Shown: positions 8,641 to 17,307 of the stretch, piece by piece
How the letters are laid out: each line of letters begins with the position of its first letter
Position numbering within the stretch: the stretch's first letter is position 1
Source of the DNA: JBPOFM01 sp051252455
GTDB taxonomy: Bacteria > Bacteroidota > Bacteroidia > Flavobacteriales > Flavobacteriaceae
Assembly: GCA_051252455.1 (NCBI GenBank)
Contig: JBPOFM010000008.1
Coordinates: 124,001-188,000 of the forward strand
Direction of reading: 5' to 3'
DNA length: 64,000 nucleotides
The notes under the pieces: generated by a model
What the model was told of the DNA's origin: nothing
Seen by the model: only the letters and a program-made list of their open reading frames with translations
Database searches by the model: none
Translations under genes and position numbers: made by a program

Positions 8641-9294
8641 TCAATTTTTATCTTCAAGCAAAGGGACAAAACGAAATTCCCCATATTCATGCTTTTCAAA
8701 ATCTTTAGGCCCATTTCTGACATAAAGTGTCATTATTTGAGATTTGTCTCCAACAGGAATTACTAAACGCCCACCAATATTCAATTGGCTCAACAAAGGT
8801 TTGGGAACGAATGGCGCTCCAGCGGTAACGATTATGCCATCATAAGGCGCTTGCTCTTTTAAGCCTTTGTAGCCATCTCCAAAGATCAATTTTTTGGGAC
8901 GATAACCTATTTTTGGTAAAAATTTACTTGTAATTTTGAACAACTCCAACTGACGTTCGATGCTGTACACTTTCGCTCCCAACTCACACAGAACGGCAGT
9001 TTGATAACCGCTACCTGTGCCTATCTCTAAAACTTTGTCACCTTCTTTTAACTGTAATAATTCAGTTTGAAAGGCAACCGTATAGGGTTGTGAAATCGTT
9101 TGTTCTGCGGCAATCGGAAATGCCTTGTCAATGTAGGCATGATCCAAAAATCCAGAATCCATAAAAAGGTGTCTCGGTATTTTTCCTAATGCATCTAATA
9201 CTTTCTCATCAGTAATTCCTTTACCTTTCACTACTTCAACAAGTTGCTGACGCAATCCTCTATGTCTAAACGTATCCTTCAAGCTGTTTTTCAC
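8641..9294 (-). CDS. pcm: Protein-L-isoaspartate O-methyltransferase
   Basis: This 217-residue protein starts the repair of isoaspartyl residues in aged proteins by S-adenosylmethionine-dependent methylation. Motif I, VLEIGTGSGYQTA, is at residues 88-100. The upstream AAEQTISQPYTVA motif (about 63-75) is diagnostic of PCMT. The C-terminal part has the VTAGAPFVPKPLL and GGRLVIPVG segments. It lies just upstream of the S51 gene on the same strand (34-nt gap) and may be cotranscribed. The start gives a normal family length. Confidence 0.93.
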   Translation of the reverse strand: MKNSLKDTFRHRGLRQQLVEVVKGKGITDEKVLDALGKIPRHLFMDSGFLDHAYIDKAFPIAAEQTISQPYTVAFQTELLQLKEGDKVLEIGTGSGYQTAVLCELGAKVYSIERQLELFKITSKFLPKIGYRPKKLIFGDGYKGLKEQAPYDGIIVTAGAPFVPKPLLSQLNIGGRLVIPVGDKSQIMTLYVRNGPKDFEKHEYGEFRFVPLLEDKN

Positions 9295-9435
9295 TTTAGA
9301 TGCTAAATTAATCCAAACAATATGAAGTTACAAGGTTTTCTTGTGCGTTGTTTGGTTGTATGCCATTTTGATGTTGACCCTAAAACAAGAGACTCCTTCT
9401 CTATCCGACCTCACGGAAGATCGAGAACGATCCAT

Positions 9436-9464
9436 CTTTTTTCTCTTTTCTTTTTTCTTTTTTC
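9436..9464 (+). repeat. Pyrimidine tract with CTTTTTT heptamers
   Basis: A C/T-only run contains CTTTTTT at 9436-9442, 9450-9456 and 9457-9463. It sits in the 208-nt gap between pcm and the Gfo/Idh gene, just before the latter's promoter box. Other simple heptamer tracts occur at 11465, 13154, 28947 and 30741. Confidence 0.5.
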
Positions 9465-9478
9465 TGCATCAAAAACTC

Positions 9479-9486
9479 TATTTTTG
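9479..9486 (+). promoter_or_regulatory. -7 promoter element of the Gfo/Idh oxidoreductase gene
   Basis: TATTTTTG fits TAnnTTTG and leaves a 16-nt leader before the ATG at 9503, supporting that start over longer frames. Confidence 0.5.
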
Positions 9487-9502
9487 ACAAAAACGTCATA
9501 CA

Positions 9503-10462
9503 ATGATAAAAGCTGGTGTTCTTGGTGCTGGTCATCTTGGAAAAATTCATTTGAGATTACTCAATCAGTCAGAAAAATATACGCTTGTTGGATTTCATGA
9601 TGCTGATGCAACCAATGCGAAAAAAGTGGAGGCCGAATTTGGTTATAAATACTTTGATTCCATTGAAGCGCTTGTTGAAGCTGTTGATGTTGTGGACATC
9701 GTAACCCCAACACTTTCTCACTATGAATGTGCACGTTTAGCTATCACAAAAGGAAAGCATATTTTCATTGAAAAACCGATCACTAATACTGTAGAAGAAG
9801 CCGAAACCATTCGAACTTTGGTGGCGGAATACAAAGTAAAAGGTCAAGTAGGTCATGTTGAGCGTTTCAATCCTGCCTTTAAAGCAGTCAAGCATCAAAT
9901 ACATAATCCGATGTTTATAGAAACACATCGTTTGGCGGAATTCAATCCGCGAGGCACGGATGTTCCTGTGGTTTTGGACTTAATGATCCATGATATTGAT
10001 ATTATCTTGAGTGTCGTCAATAGCAAAGTGAAACATATTTCTGCAAGTGGTGTATCCGTGATTAGTGACACGCCAGATATTGCAAATGCTCGTATCGAAT
10101 TTGTGAACGGTTGTGTGGCCAATTTAACTGCAAGCCGTATCTCTCTAAAAAATATGCGCAAGACACGTTTTTTCCAAAAGGATGCCTATATTTCTGTGGA
10201 CTTTCTCGAAAAGAAATGTGAAGTGGTTAAAATGAAAGACGCTCCATTGAATCCGGGTGATTTTGATATGATTCTTCAAAATGCAGAAGGTATTAAAAAA
10301 CAAATCTATTTTGACAATCCTGAAGTACCAAACAACAACGCTATTTTAGACGAACTGGAAACCTTTGCCGATGCCATCAACAATAACACCAAACCGATTG
10401 TTACACTTCATGATGGAACGGAGGCTTTAAGAGTGGCTAATATGATAATTGATCAATTTTAA
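9503..10462 (+). CDS. Gfo/Idh/MocA family NAD(P)-dependent oxidoreductase
   Basis: The 319-residue protein has an N-terminal Rossmann fold with GAGHLG at residues 8-13. The family motif EKP follows at 90-92 (IFIEKPITNT), then a C-terminal alpha/beta substrate domain containing DLMIHDIDIIL. Members oxidise or reduce sugars, inositols or related alcohols with NAD(P). Substrate cannot be deduced. It is followed after 116 nt by a 3-hydroxyacyl-CoA dehydrogenase on the same strand; that pairing is common in Flavobacteriaceae but does not reveal a pathway. Confidence 0.88.
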   Translation: MIKAGVLGAGHLGKIHLRLLNQSEKYTLVGFHDADATNAKKVEAEFGYKYFDSIEALVEAVDVVDIVTPTLSHYECARLAITKGKHIFIEKPITNTVEEAETIRTLVAEYKVKGQVGHVERFNPAFKAVKHQIHNPMFIETHRLAEFNPRGTDVPVVLDLMIHDIDIILSVVNSKVKHISASGVSVISDTPDIANARIEFVNGCVANLTASRISLKNMRKTRFFQKDAYISVDFLEKKCEVVKMKDAPLNPGDFDMILQNAEGIKKQIYFDNPEVPNNNAILDELETFADAINNNTKPIVTLHDGTEALRVANMIIDQF

Positions 10463-10578
10463 TTTCTTAATTACATAGGTGATCTCACGATATTGAATAC
10501 CAATATCAACTATAAGAGAAATAATAATTAAATAAATAATATGGTTTCCTCCTTCGAGGGAATGAAAATAAAATTTAA

Positions 10579-11466
10579 ATGAAAAACATCGCAGTAATCG
10601 GAGCAGGCACCATGGGAAATGGCATTGCGCACACCTTTGCACAAAGTGGATTTAAAGTACAATTGATAGATATCAGTGAAACATCCCTTAAAAAAGGAAT
10701 GGACACCATCACTAAAAATTTGGACAGGATGGTTTCTAAAGAAAGCATCACAGAAGCTCAAAAAGAAGAAACGTTAGCAAACATTACCACTTTCACCAAC
10801 ATGGCTGAAGGTGTTGAATATGCGGGTCTTGTAGTGGAGGCTGCTACTGAAAACATCGATTTGAAATTAAAAATTTTTAAACAACTTGATGAAGCGTGTC
10901 CTGAAGATACAATTCTCGCAACCAATACATCATCAATTTCCATTACGCAAATTGCAGCAGTCACCTCGCGACCAGAACAGGTGATTGGAATGCACTTCAT
11001 GAATCCAGTACCCATTATGAAATTGGTAGAAATCATTAGAGGTTACAATACCAGTGATGAAGTCACCAAAACCATAATGGCACTATCCAAAACATTGGGA
11101 AAAGTGCCAACAGAAGTCAATGACTATCCAGGTTTTGTTGCCAATCGCATTTTGATGCCAATGCTCAATGAGTCGATTGAGACTTTATACAATGGCGTTG
11201 CTGGTGTTGAAGAAATTGATACTGTGATGAAATTGGGTATGGCGCATCCAATGGGGCCCTTGCAACTCGCTGATTTTATCGGTCTCGATGTTTGTCTTTC
11301 TATTTTGAATGTGATGTATGATGGATTTAAAAACCCGAAATATGCACCTTGTCCTTTGTTAGTAAATATGGTAAGAGCGGGTAAATTGGGTATAAAATCT
11401 GGCGAAGGATTTTATGATTATTCCGAAAGTAGAAAAGCGGAGAAAGTAGCGAAACAATTTAGATAG
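10579..11466 (+). CDS. 3-hydroxybutyryl-CoA (3-hydroxyacyl-CoA) dehydrogenase
   Basis: This 295-residue single-function enzyme interconverts 3-hydroxyacyl-CoA and 3-oxoacyl-CoA with NAD(H). The N-terminal Rossmann fold shows GAGTMG at residues 8-13 and VQLIDI at the end of strand 2. The central VIGMHFMNPVPIMKLVE contains the catalytic His and the NP motif. The C-terminal helical domain includes NDYPGFVANRIL and GMAHPMGPLQLADFIGLD. Length and motifs fit Hbd/PaaH. The stop codon runs directly into a heptamer repeat (11465-11489). Confidence 0.93.
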   Translation: MKNIAVIGAGTMGNGIAHTFAQSGFKVQLIDISETSLKKGMDTITKNLDRMVSKESITEAQKEETLANITTFTNMAEGVEYAGLVVEAATENIDLKLKIFKQLDEACPEDTILATNTSSISITQIAAVTSRPEQVIGMHFMNPVPIMKLVEIIRGYNTSDEVTKTIMALSKTLGKVPTEVNDYPGFVANRILMPMLNESIETLYNGVAGVEEIDTVMKLGMAHPMGPLQLADFIGLDVCLSILNVMYDGFKNPKYAPCPLLVNMVRAGKLGIKSGEGFYDYSESRKAEKVAKQFR

Positions 11467-11489
11467 TGTTCAGTGTTCAGTGTTCAGTG
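11465..11489 (+). repeat. Heptamer array (AGTGTTC x3), left arm
   Basis: Three perfect AGTGTTC units plus AGTG begin inside the hbd stop codon and end 15 nt before the four-helix-bundle gene. A degenerate inverted copy lies at 11885-11906 on the other side of that gene. Confidence 0.85.
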
Positions 11490-11504
11490 ATTTAAAATAT
11501 TCAA

Positions 11505-11870
11505 ATGAGATTTCAAGATTTATTGGCTTATAAAAAATCTTTTGGATTGGCAATGGAGATATTTCGGATATCGAAAACATTTCCTAAAGAGGAAACATAT
11601 TCTTTGACTGATCAAATTAGACGTTCTTCAAGAAGTGTGTGTGCAAATATTTCTGAATCTTACAGAAGACGAAGATATCCCAATCATTTTGTTAGCAAAT
11701 TGACTGACAGTGACGCGGAAAACTCCGAAACTCAGACTTGGCTGGAATTTGCATTACATTGCACTTATATAAATCAAGAAATTTTCGATAAATTGACAAC
11801 TGAAAGTCTCGAGATTGGTAAACTTATTAATTACATGATTCAGAATCCAGACAAGTTTGGTGCAAAGTAA
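11505..11870 (+). CDS. Four-helix bundle protein (23S rRNA IVP / S23 family)
   Basis: This 121-residue, all-helical protein starts FQDLLAYKKSFGLAMEI and carries the family pattern FPKEETYSLTDQIRRSSRSVCANISE followed by an Arg-rich YRRRRYP. The family was first seen in intervening sequences of 23S rRNA genes and also includes Avd-like accessory proteins; in Bacteroidota many stand-alone copies exist with unknown function. Here it is not in an rRNA gene. It sits between hbd and a DUF1015 gene, with inverted heptamer repeats on both sides, which suggests insertion as a unit. The basic surface is compatible with nucleic acid binding. Confidence 0.88.
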   Translation: MRFQDLLAYKKSFGLAMEIFRISKTFPKEETYSLTDQIRRSSRSVCANISESYRRRRYPNHFVSKLTDSDAENSETQTWLEFALHCTYINQEIFDKLTTESLEIGKLINYMIQNPDKFGAK

Positions 11871-11884
11871 CAATCGACTGTTTA

Positions 11885-11906
11885 CTGAACACTGAATACT
11901 GGTCAC
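11885..11906 (-). repeat. Degenerate heptamer array, right arm (inverted)
   Basis: ACTGAAC, ACTGAAT and ACTGGTC in tandem are, on the minus strand, CAGT-based heptamers of the same family as the left arm at 11465-11489. The two arms can pair, enclosing the four-helix-bundle gene. Confidence 0.7.
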
Positions 11907-11913
11907 TAATAAA

Positions 11914-13152
11914 ATGGCAAAGATAATTCCATTCAAAGCAGTACGACCAACTCGCGACAAAGTGAGTCTTGTTGCTGCGCGCTCTTATCAAAGTTATACG
12001 AAGGAGCAATTGGAATCCCGTTTGCGGGACAATCCCTTTTCATTTTTACACATTGTCAATCCTGGTTATAAATATGATAAGGATATTTCAGGAGAAGCTC
12101 GCTATAATTTAGTTAGAAACCGCTATCTGGAATTTATAGAAGATGGAATTTTTATTCAAGATGAGTCACCTTGCTATTATGTATATAAAATCGTTGATAG
12201 AGATCAACAGGTTTTTAATGGTATTGTAGCTGCCACAAGTGCAGAAGATTATGAAAATGATGTCATTAAAAAGCACGAAGACACCATCGAACGTCGTGAA
12301 ATTATCTTTAAAGAGTATCTAAAAACGGTCGGTTTCAATGCAGAACCAGTGCTCCTCACTTATCCTGATAATGCTTTTATTGCAAAAATCATTGCCGCCA
12401 CACAATTAGATCGTGCCGAATATGAATTTACGACCACTTACAGGGATACCCATTATTTATGGAAGGTTGATAACCCGAAGTTAGTTGCAACTATCCAGAA
12501 TGAATTTGAGCAAATGGATACCGTTTATATAGCTGATGGGCACCATCGTTCTGCTTCTTCTTATTTACTATATCGCGATTTGAAAGCGAACAATCCAAAC
12601 CATAAAGGTGATGAACATTATAACTTTTTCATGAGTTATTTGTTACCAGAATCTGATTTGCGAATCCATGAATTCAATCGGATTGTGAAAGATTTAAACG
12701 GCTTATCAAAAGAAGAATTTCTGATTCATTTAGATACGTTATATCGTATAGAAAATAGAGGAAAAATGCCTTATAAACCTTCAAAAAAACATCATTTTAG
12801 CATGTATTTGGATGGCGAATTTTATTCACTTTACTTGCGAAAAACGGGTTATGAATTAGAATCTTCATTGGATGCTTTGGATGCTCAAATTCTCTATAAA
12901 ACAATTTTGCAGCCAATTTTAGGAATTCAGGACCTTCGAAATGATGATCGCATTTCTTACATCAATGGGAAAAAAGATATTGTCAACATGAAAGATAGCG
13001 TGGATAGTGGTTTGTTTGCTGTTGGATTTGGAATGGTTCCTGTGAATATGGAGGAGATGAAACAGATTGCAGATGATGGTTATAAAATGCCTCCAAAAAG
13101 CACATTTATTGAACCAAAACTGCGTAGTGGTGTGACCATTTATGAGTTTTGA
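11914..13152 (+). CDS. DUF1015 domain-containing protein
   Basis: At 412 residues it has the usual length and landmarks of DUF1015: N-terminal IIPFKAVRPT, NPFSFLHIVNP, and the highly conserved IADGHHRSAS at about 206-214, which resembles an active-site or metal-binding loop. Biochemical function is not established for the family; in many genomes it neighbours serine or one-carbon biosynthesis genes. The start follows the four-helix-bundle gene by 43 nt. The stop is immediately followed by a perfect heptamer array. Confidence 0.9.
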   Translation: MAKIIPFKAVRPTRDKVSLVAARSYQSYTKEQLESRLRDNPFSFLHIVNPGYKYDKDISGEARYNLVRNRYLEFIEDGIFIQDESPCYYVYKIVDRDQQVFNGIVAATSAEDYENDVIKKHEDTIERREIIFKEYLKTVGFNAEPVLLTYPDNAFIAKIIAATQLDRAEYEFTTTYRDTHYLWKVDNPKLVATIQNEFEQMDTVYIADGHHRSASSYLLYRDLKANNPNHKGDEHYNFFMSYLLPESDLRIHEFNRIVKDLNGLSKEEFLIHLDTLYRIENRGKMPYKPSKKHHFSMYLDGEFYSLYLRKTGYELESSLDALDAQILYKTILQPILGIQDLRNDDRISYINGKKDIVNMKDSVDSGLFAVGFGMVPVNMEEMKQIADDGYKMPPKSTFIEPKLRSGVTIYEF

Positions 13153-13153
13153 G

Positions 13154-13192
13154 AGAAGTTAGAAGTTAGAAGTTAGAAGTTAGAAGTTAGAA
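13154..13192 (+). repeat. Tandem heptamer array (AGAAGTT)5
   Basis: Five perfect AGAAGTT units plus AGAA fill most of the 55-nt gap between the DUF1015 stop and the YggS start. Copy-number change would alter the spacing to the downstream start codon. Confidence 0.95.
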
Positions 13193-13207
13193 AAGGTAAA
13201 TTTTAAA

Positions 13208-13873
13208 ATGTCGATACAACAAAACCTACTTGAAATATTAAGTCAAATTCCTGAACATGTGACTTTGGTCGCTGTTTCCAAAACCAAACCCAACGCAGAT
13301 ATTTTAGAAGCATATAACGCTGGTCAGCGTATTTTTGGTGAGAACAAAATTCAAGAAATGAATGAAAAATTTGAAGCACTTCCAAAAGACATTGAATGGC
13401 ACATGATTGGACATGTCCAACGCAACAAAATAAAATATATGGCAGAATTTGTAAGCTTGATTCATGGTGTTGATAGCTTCAAATTATTGAAAGAAATCAA
13501 CAAACAGGCGAAAAAACACGATCGCATTATCGACTGCTTGCTTCAAATAAAAATCGCTGAAGAGGATTCAAAATTTGGGATGAATGCTGAAGATGCCTTT
13601 AAGATTTTACAATCCAAAGAGTTTTCAGAATTAAAAAATGTCAATGTCAAAGGTGTGATGGGAATGGCAACCTTCACCGACAATCAACCACAAATAAAGA
13701 CAGAGTTTTCATTTTTAAAAACTACATTTGACTCACTAAAACAACTTGAAACTACCAAGTTCAAACCCGAAACTATTTCTATGGGAATGAGTGGCGACTA
13801 TGAGGTAGCTATTGAATGTGGCAGCAACATGATAAGAGTAGGAAGTAGTATTTTTGGAGAACGGAATTATTGA
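13208..13873 (+). CDS. YggS/PROSC family pyridoxal phosphate homeostasis protein
   Basis: This 221-residue single-domain alanine-racemase-like TIM barrel starts with LVAVSKTKP, where Lys25 should hold PLP. Further marks are FGENKIQEM, WHMIGHVQRNK and the phosphate-binding SMGMSGDYEVAIECGSN near the C-terminus. YggS proteins buffer PLP and influence amino acid metabolism rather than catalysing a known reaction. The start is preceded by an AGAAGTT array and no clear promoter, so it may be cotranscribed with DUF1015. Confidence 0.94.
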   Translation: MSIQQNLLEILSQIPEHVTLVAVSKTKPNADILEAYNAGQRIFGENKIQEMNEKFEALPKDIEWHMIGHVQRNKIKYMAEFVSLIHGVDSFKLLKEINKQAKKHDRIIDCLLQIKIAEEDSKFGMNAEDAFKILQSKEFSELKNVNVKGVMGMATFTDNQPQIKTEFSFLKTTFDSLKQLETTKFKPETISMGMSGDYEVAIECGSNMIRVGSSIFGERNY

Positions 13874-13939
13874 TTCCAAATAAAGGACTTAAAGTTTTTC
13901 AGGTAAAAAGAAAAATGTTTTCAAAAGCATACATGTGTA

Positions 13940-15325
13940 ATTTTTAATTTAAGAACTATCTACGCAATATTAGACATAGAAACCACTGGAGGAAAGTATA
14001 ATGAGGAAGGAATCACTGAAATTGCAATCTACAAATTTGATGGTCATAAAGTAGTTGACCAATTTATAAGCCTTGTCAATCCGGAACGCGAGATACAACC
14101 ATTTGTCGTCAACCTTACAGGAATCAATAGCAATATGCTGCGTACTGCACCTAAATTTTATGAGGTTGCAAAACGTATCGTTGAGATCACTGAAGATTGC
14201 ATTTTGGTTGCACACAATTCAGAATTTGACTATCGCATTCTACGCACTGAATTTAACCGTTTGGGTTTTCATTATAAGCGGAAAACTTTATGTACCGTTG
14301 AATTGGCAAAACAACTCATTCCAGACCAAGAATCGTATAGTTTAGGAAAGTTGACGCGTTCTTTGGGAATTCCTGTGAGTGATCGGCACAGGGCTTCGGG
14401 CGATGCCATGGCAACTGTCAAATTGTTCAAAATGCTTTTAGCAAAAGATGTAGAAAAAATCATCATTCAAGATGCGGTGAAGGCGGAGCCGAAATTTCAA
14501 ATGGAACCCAACCTGAAGACGATTGTTGAAGAGCTTCCATCAATCACTGGCGTGTATTATATTCATAATGCGCAAGGTGATGTTATTTACATTGGAAAAA
14601 GCAAAAATATTAAAAGTAGAGTCAATCAACATTTTACAAGTACGAACAACAAATCAAAGAAAATACAGATTCAAGTGGCAGCTGTAACTTATGAAGCGAC
14701 TGGAAATGAGTTGGTAGCGCATTTAAAGGAAAGTGAAGAGATCAAACAAATCAAACCTCTGCACAATAGAGGTCAGAAGAAACATTTATTCACCTATGCT
14801 TTGTACAGTTTCATAGATCAAGCTGGATACATCAACCTTATGATTGACAAAGCTGATGGCCACAGTAAACCAATAACAACCTTCAACAATCGACAAAGTG
14901 CCAAGAGCTTTTTGGTAAACGCAGTCACCAATTTTCAATTGTGTCAAAAATTGGTTGGACTGTATAAAACAAAGACGAGCTGTTTTAGATATGATACAAA
15001 AGAGTGTTTTGGAGCTTGCATCCAAAGAGAAAGTATTGAAGAATACAACAAACGTGTTGAACAACTGATTGAAAAAAACAGTTTCGAATCTAAAAATCTG
15101 GTAATTGTTGATAAAGGACGTGAAATTGATGAACGCAGCGTCATACTTATAGAAAATGGCTTATTCAAAGGGTTAGGCTTCGTGAACTTAAATTATCAAA
15201 TCAGCAATATTAAAGTGTTGGAAAATATCATTACTCCTATGGAAAACAATAGAGAAACACAGCACATCATACAGAGCTATTTAAGGAAAAATAAAAAAAC
15301 GAAAATCATCCAGCTTCATATATGA
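13940..15325 (+). CDS. DEDDh exonuclease plus GIY-YIG endonuclease protein, non-canonical or lost start
   Basis: This frame encodes an N-terminal DnaQ-like 3'-5' exonuclease: Exo I ILDIETTGG at about 13967-13993, Exo II AHNSEFDYR, Exo III HRASGDAMA. A GIY-YIG nuclease domain follows (ITGVYYIHNAQGDVIYIGKSK, then a UvrC/Cho-like C-terminal part). Proteins with this order are common in Flavobacteria and act in DNA repair or turnover. The first in-frame ATG is at 14135, inside the exonuclease and after the catalytic Exo I Asp/Glu, so it cannot be the true start. Between the in-frame TAA at 13904 and Exo I there is no ATG, GTG or TTG; ATT at 13940 and ATC at 13958 are the only plausible starts. 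Alternatively a one-base change in the T5 run at 13941-13945 cut it from the ATG at 13933. Confidence 0.75.
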   Translation: MFNLRTIYAILDIETTGGKYNEEGITEIAIYKFDGHKVVDQFISLVNPEREIQPFVVNLTGINSNMLRTAPKFYEVAKRIVEITEDCILVAHNSEFDYRILRTEFNRLGFHYKRKTLCTVELAKQLIPDQESYSLGKLTRSLGIPVSDRHRASGDAMATVKLFKMLLAKDVEKIIIQDAVKAEPKFQMEPNLKTIVEELPSITGVYYIHNAQGDVIYIGKSKNIKSRVNQHFTSTNNKSKKIQIQVAAVTYEATGNELVAHLKESEEIKQIKPLHNRGQKKHLFTYALYSFIDQAGYINLMIDKADGHSKPITTFNNRQSAKSFLVNAVTNFQLCQKLVGLYKTKTSCFRYDTKECFGACIQRESIEEYNKRVEQLIEKNSFESKNLVIVDKGREIDERSVILIENGLFKGLGFVNLNYQISNIKVLENIITPMENNRETQHIIQSYLRKNKKTKIIQLHI

Positions 15326-17280
15326 AAAAATCATTGCTACTCTTCCTACTTATACCTTCTTTTATAAGTGTTTCTCAAAACACCTACAATTCTAACGATT
15401 TAACAGTAACGAAACCAGAATTGATTACCCGAAACTTTGATAAAGATTCTACAGCAAATGCTTTAATCATTTACGAATATGGGAACAGTTATGTTGACAA
15501 AAACACGTTTAAACTTATAACCGAAGTCAAGAAAAAATTAAAGATCATCAATAGAAAAGGTTTTGATTACGCCACAGTATCATTGTATCTTTATACAGAT
15601 GGTAGCAGAAAAGAGAGAGTTTCAAACATTACTGCTACTACCTATAATATTGAAAATGACAATGTCACAAGAACACAACTTGAGGACAGTCAAATTTTTG
15701 AAGAAAAATATAATGATAAATATTCCATTGTAAAATTCACATTTCCTAACATTCAAGAAGGTTCTGTCATCACATATTCCTACAAACTAGAAACACCATT
15801 TATGTACAAATATCGTGAGTGGTTTTTTCAGGAGGACATTCCCAAATTATTTAGTCAATACAAGACCAGTATTCCCGCCAACTATGAGTACAATATCAAA
15901 TTGGTTGGATTTCTTAAATTGGATACTAACGACCATAACGTAGTAAAGAACTGTATAGAAGGTAGTCGTGGCGCTTCAGCTGATTGTTTTACAACTAACT
16001 ATATTATTAAAGATATTCCTGCCTTTGTGGAGGAAGAATTTATGACTACGAAAAGTAATTATTTATCACGTGTTGAATATGAATTAAAAACATTTCAAGG
16101 TTTTGATGGAACTATAAACCATTATACCAAAACTTGGAAAACGGTTGATTCTGAATTAAAATCGGACAAGGATATTGGAAAACAATTAAACAAAAGTGGT
16201 GTGGTAAAGGGATTACTCGGCGAATCAATTATAAATGAAAAAGATCCCTTGATTAAAGCAAAAGCGATCCTTCGTTATGTTCAGGAAACTTATACTTGGA
16301 ACGGTAAATACGATATATTTCAAGATGTTTCTATAAAAAATTTGGTTGAAAACAAATCCGGCAATATTTCAGAAATCAATATTTTACTGTATAATTTATT
16401 GGATGAATATGGTATCGATGTGAAACCAGTATTAATGTCAACTCGAACTAATGGGCTCGCCACAAAGATTTTTCCCGTATTATCTGATTTTAATTATCTG
16501 TTGGTTCAATCTAATATAGGTGGTAAAAGTTACCTATTGGATGCTACAGATAAATATATAGCCTTCGGGCAAGTTCCATTTCGTTGTTTAAATCAATATG
16601 GACGGTTGCTTGATTTTAAAAAAGGTAGTTATTGGATTGACATCAATGCCGAACTAAACTCTTACCAACATTATAGAATTGAATTAGATTTAAATTCAGA
16701 GGCAGTATTAAATGGTTCAGTCGTAAAAAAATCAACCGGTTATCAAGCTAATCCTTTAAAACAACGCTTTTTTGAAAACCAAGAAGAGTATACTAAACTT
16801 TGCAAAGACAAATACCCAACGATTGAATTTCTCAATTATAATGTGACTACAAAAGATAAAACAGATTATGAATTTGTTGAAGAATTTGAAATTAAACACC
16901 AATTGGATATTCCAGGTGACAAAATTTATCTTAATCCATATCTGTTTAAATTCTTTAGCGAAAATATGTTCAAATTACAAGATCGAACTTATCCAATTGA
17001 TTTCGGCTATAAAGATTCCTTTCTCTATACACTCAAATTAAACTTTGATGACAGCTATACAGTTTTGGAAATACCACAAGACATGATATTAAGACTGCCA
17101 AATGGCACTGGTACTCTTAATACAAACAATAAGATAGAGAACAACACAGTTGAGTTGTATTTTAAATTAAGTTTTAACGAAGCCATTTACACCCCTGATT
17201 ATTACGACTCCATTAAGAAGTTTTTGGAAAGGATCGTCGATATTCAAAACAACTCTCTAATTGTACTTCAGAAGAAGTAA
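15322..17280 (+). CDS. DUF3857 / transglutaminase-like exported protein
   Basis: The 652-residue protein begins with a signal peptide (to about residue 19, SVSQN). It carries a DUF3857 beta-rich domain (about 60-235: VKKKLKIINRKGFDYATV, GSVITYSYKLETPF) and a transglutaminase-like domain from about 300 (AKAILRYVQETYTWNGKY). The position normally holding the catalytic Cys reads GNISE at 347-351 instead of GNCxE, so the papain-like triad looks incomplete and the domain may be structural. The start overlaps the preceding gene by four bases (ATGA). Probably periplasmic; substrate unknown. Confidence 0.85.
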   Translation: MKKSLLLFLLIPSFISVSQNTYNSNDLTVTKPELITRNFDKDSTANALIIYEYGNSYVDKNTFKLITEVKKKLKIINRKGFDYATVSLYLYTDGSRKERVSNITATTYNIENDNVTRTQLEDSQIFEEKYNDKYSIVKFTFPNIQEGSVITYSYKLETPFMYKYREWFFQEDIPKLFSQYKTSIPANYEYNIKLVGFLKLDTNDHNVVKNCIEGSRGASADCFTTNYIIKDIPAFVEEEFMTTKSNYLSRVEYELKTFQGFDGTINHYTKTWKTVDSELKSDKDIGKQLNKSGVVKGLLGESIINEKDPLIKAKAILRYVQETYTWNGKYDIFQDVSIKNLVENKSGNISEINILLYNLLDEYGIDVKPVLMSTRTNGLATKIFPVLSDFNYLLVQSNIGGKSYLLDATDKYIAFGQVPFRCLNQYGRLLDFKKGSYWIDINAELNSYQHYRIELDLNSEAVLNGSVVKKSTGYQANPLKQRFFENQEEYTKLCKDKYPTIEFLNYNVTTKDKTDYEFVEEFEIKHQLDIPGDKIYLNPYLFKFFSENMFKLQDRTYPIDFGYKDSFLYTLKLNFDDSYTVLEIPQDMILRLPNGTGTLNTNNKIENNTVELYFKLSFNEAIYTPDYYDSIKKFLERIVDIQNNSLIVLQKK

Positions 17281-17307
17281 TCAAACTTTTTAGTACTTTT
17301 AGAGCCT

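Noticed and set aside
9322..9502. A small gene in the pcm to Gfo/Idh gap
   Set aside because: The open frame crosses a pyrimidine tract and the promoter box, and runs into the oxidoreductase gene in another frame; composition is not protein-like.
14135..15325. Accepting ATG 14135 as the start of the exonuclease/GIY-YIG protein
   Set aside because: It would remove the catalytic Exo I motif and the first 59 or more conserved residues encoded in frame upstream.
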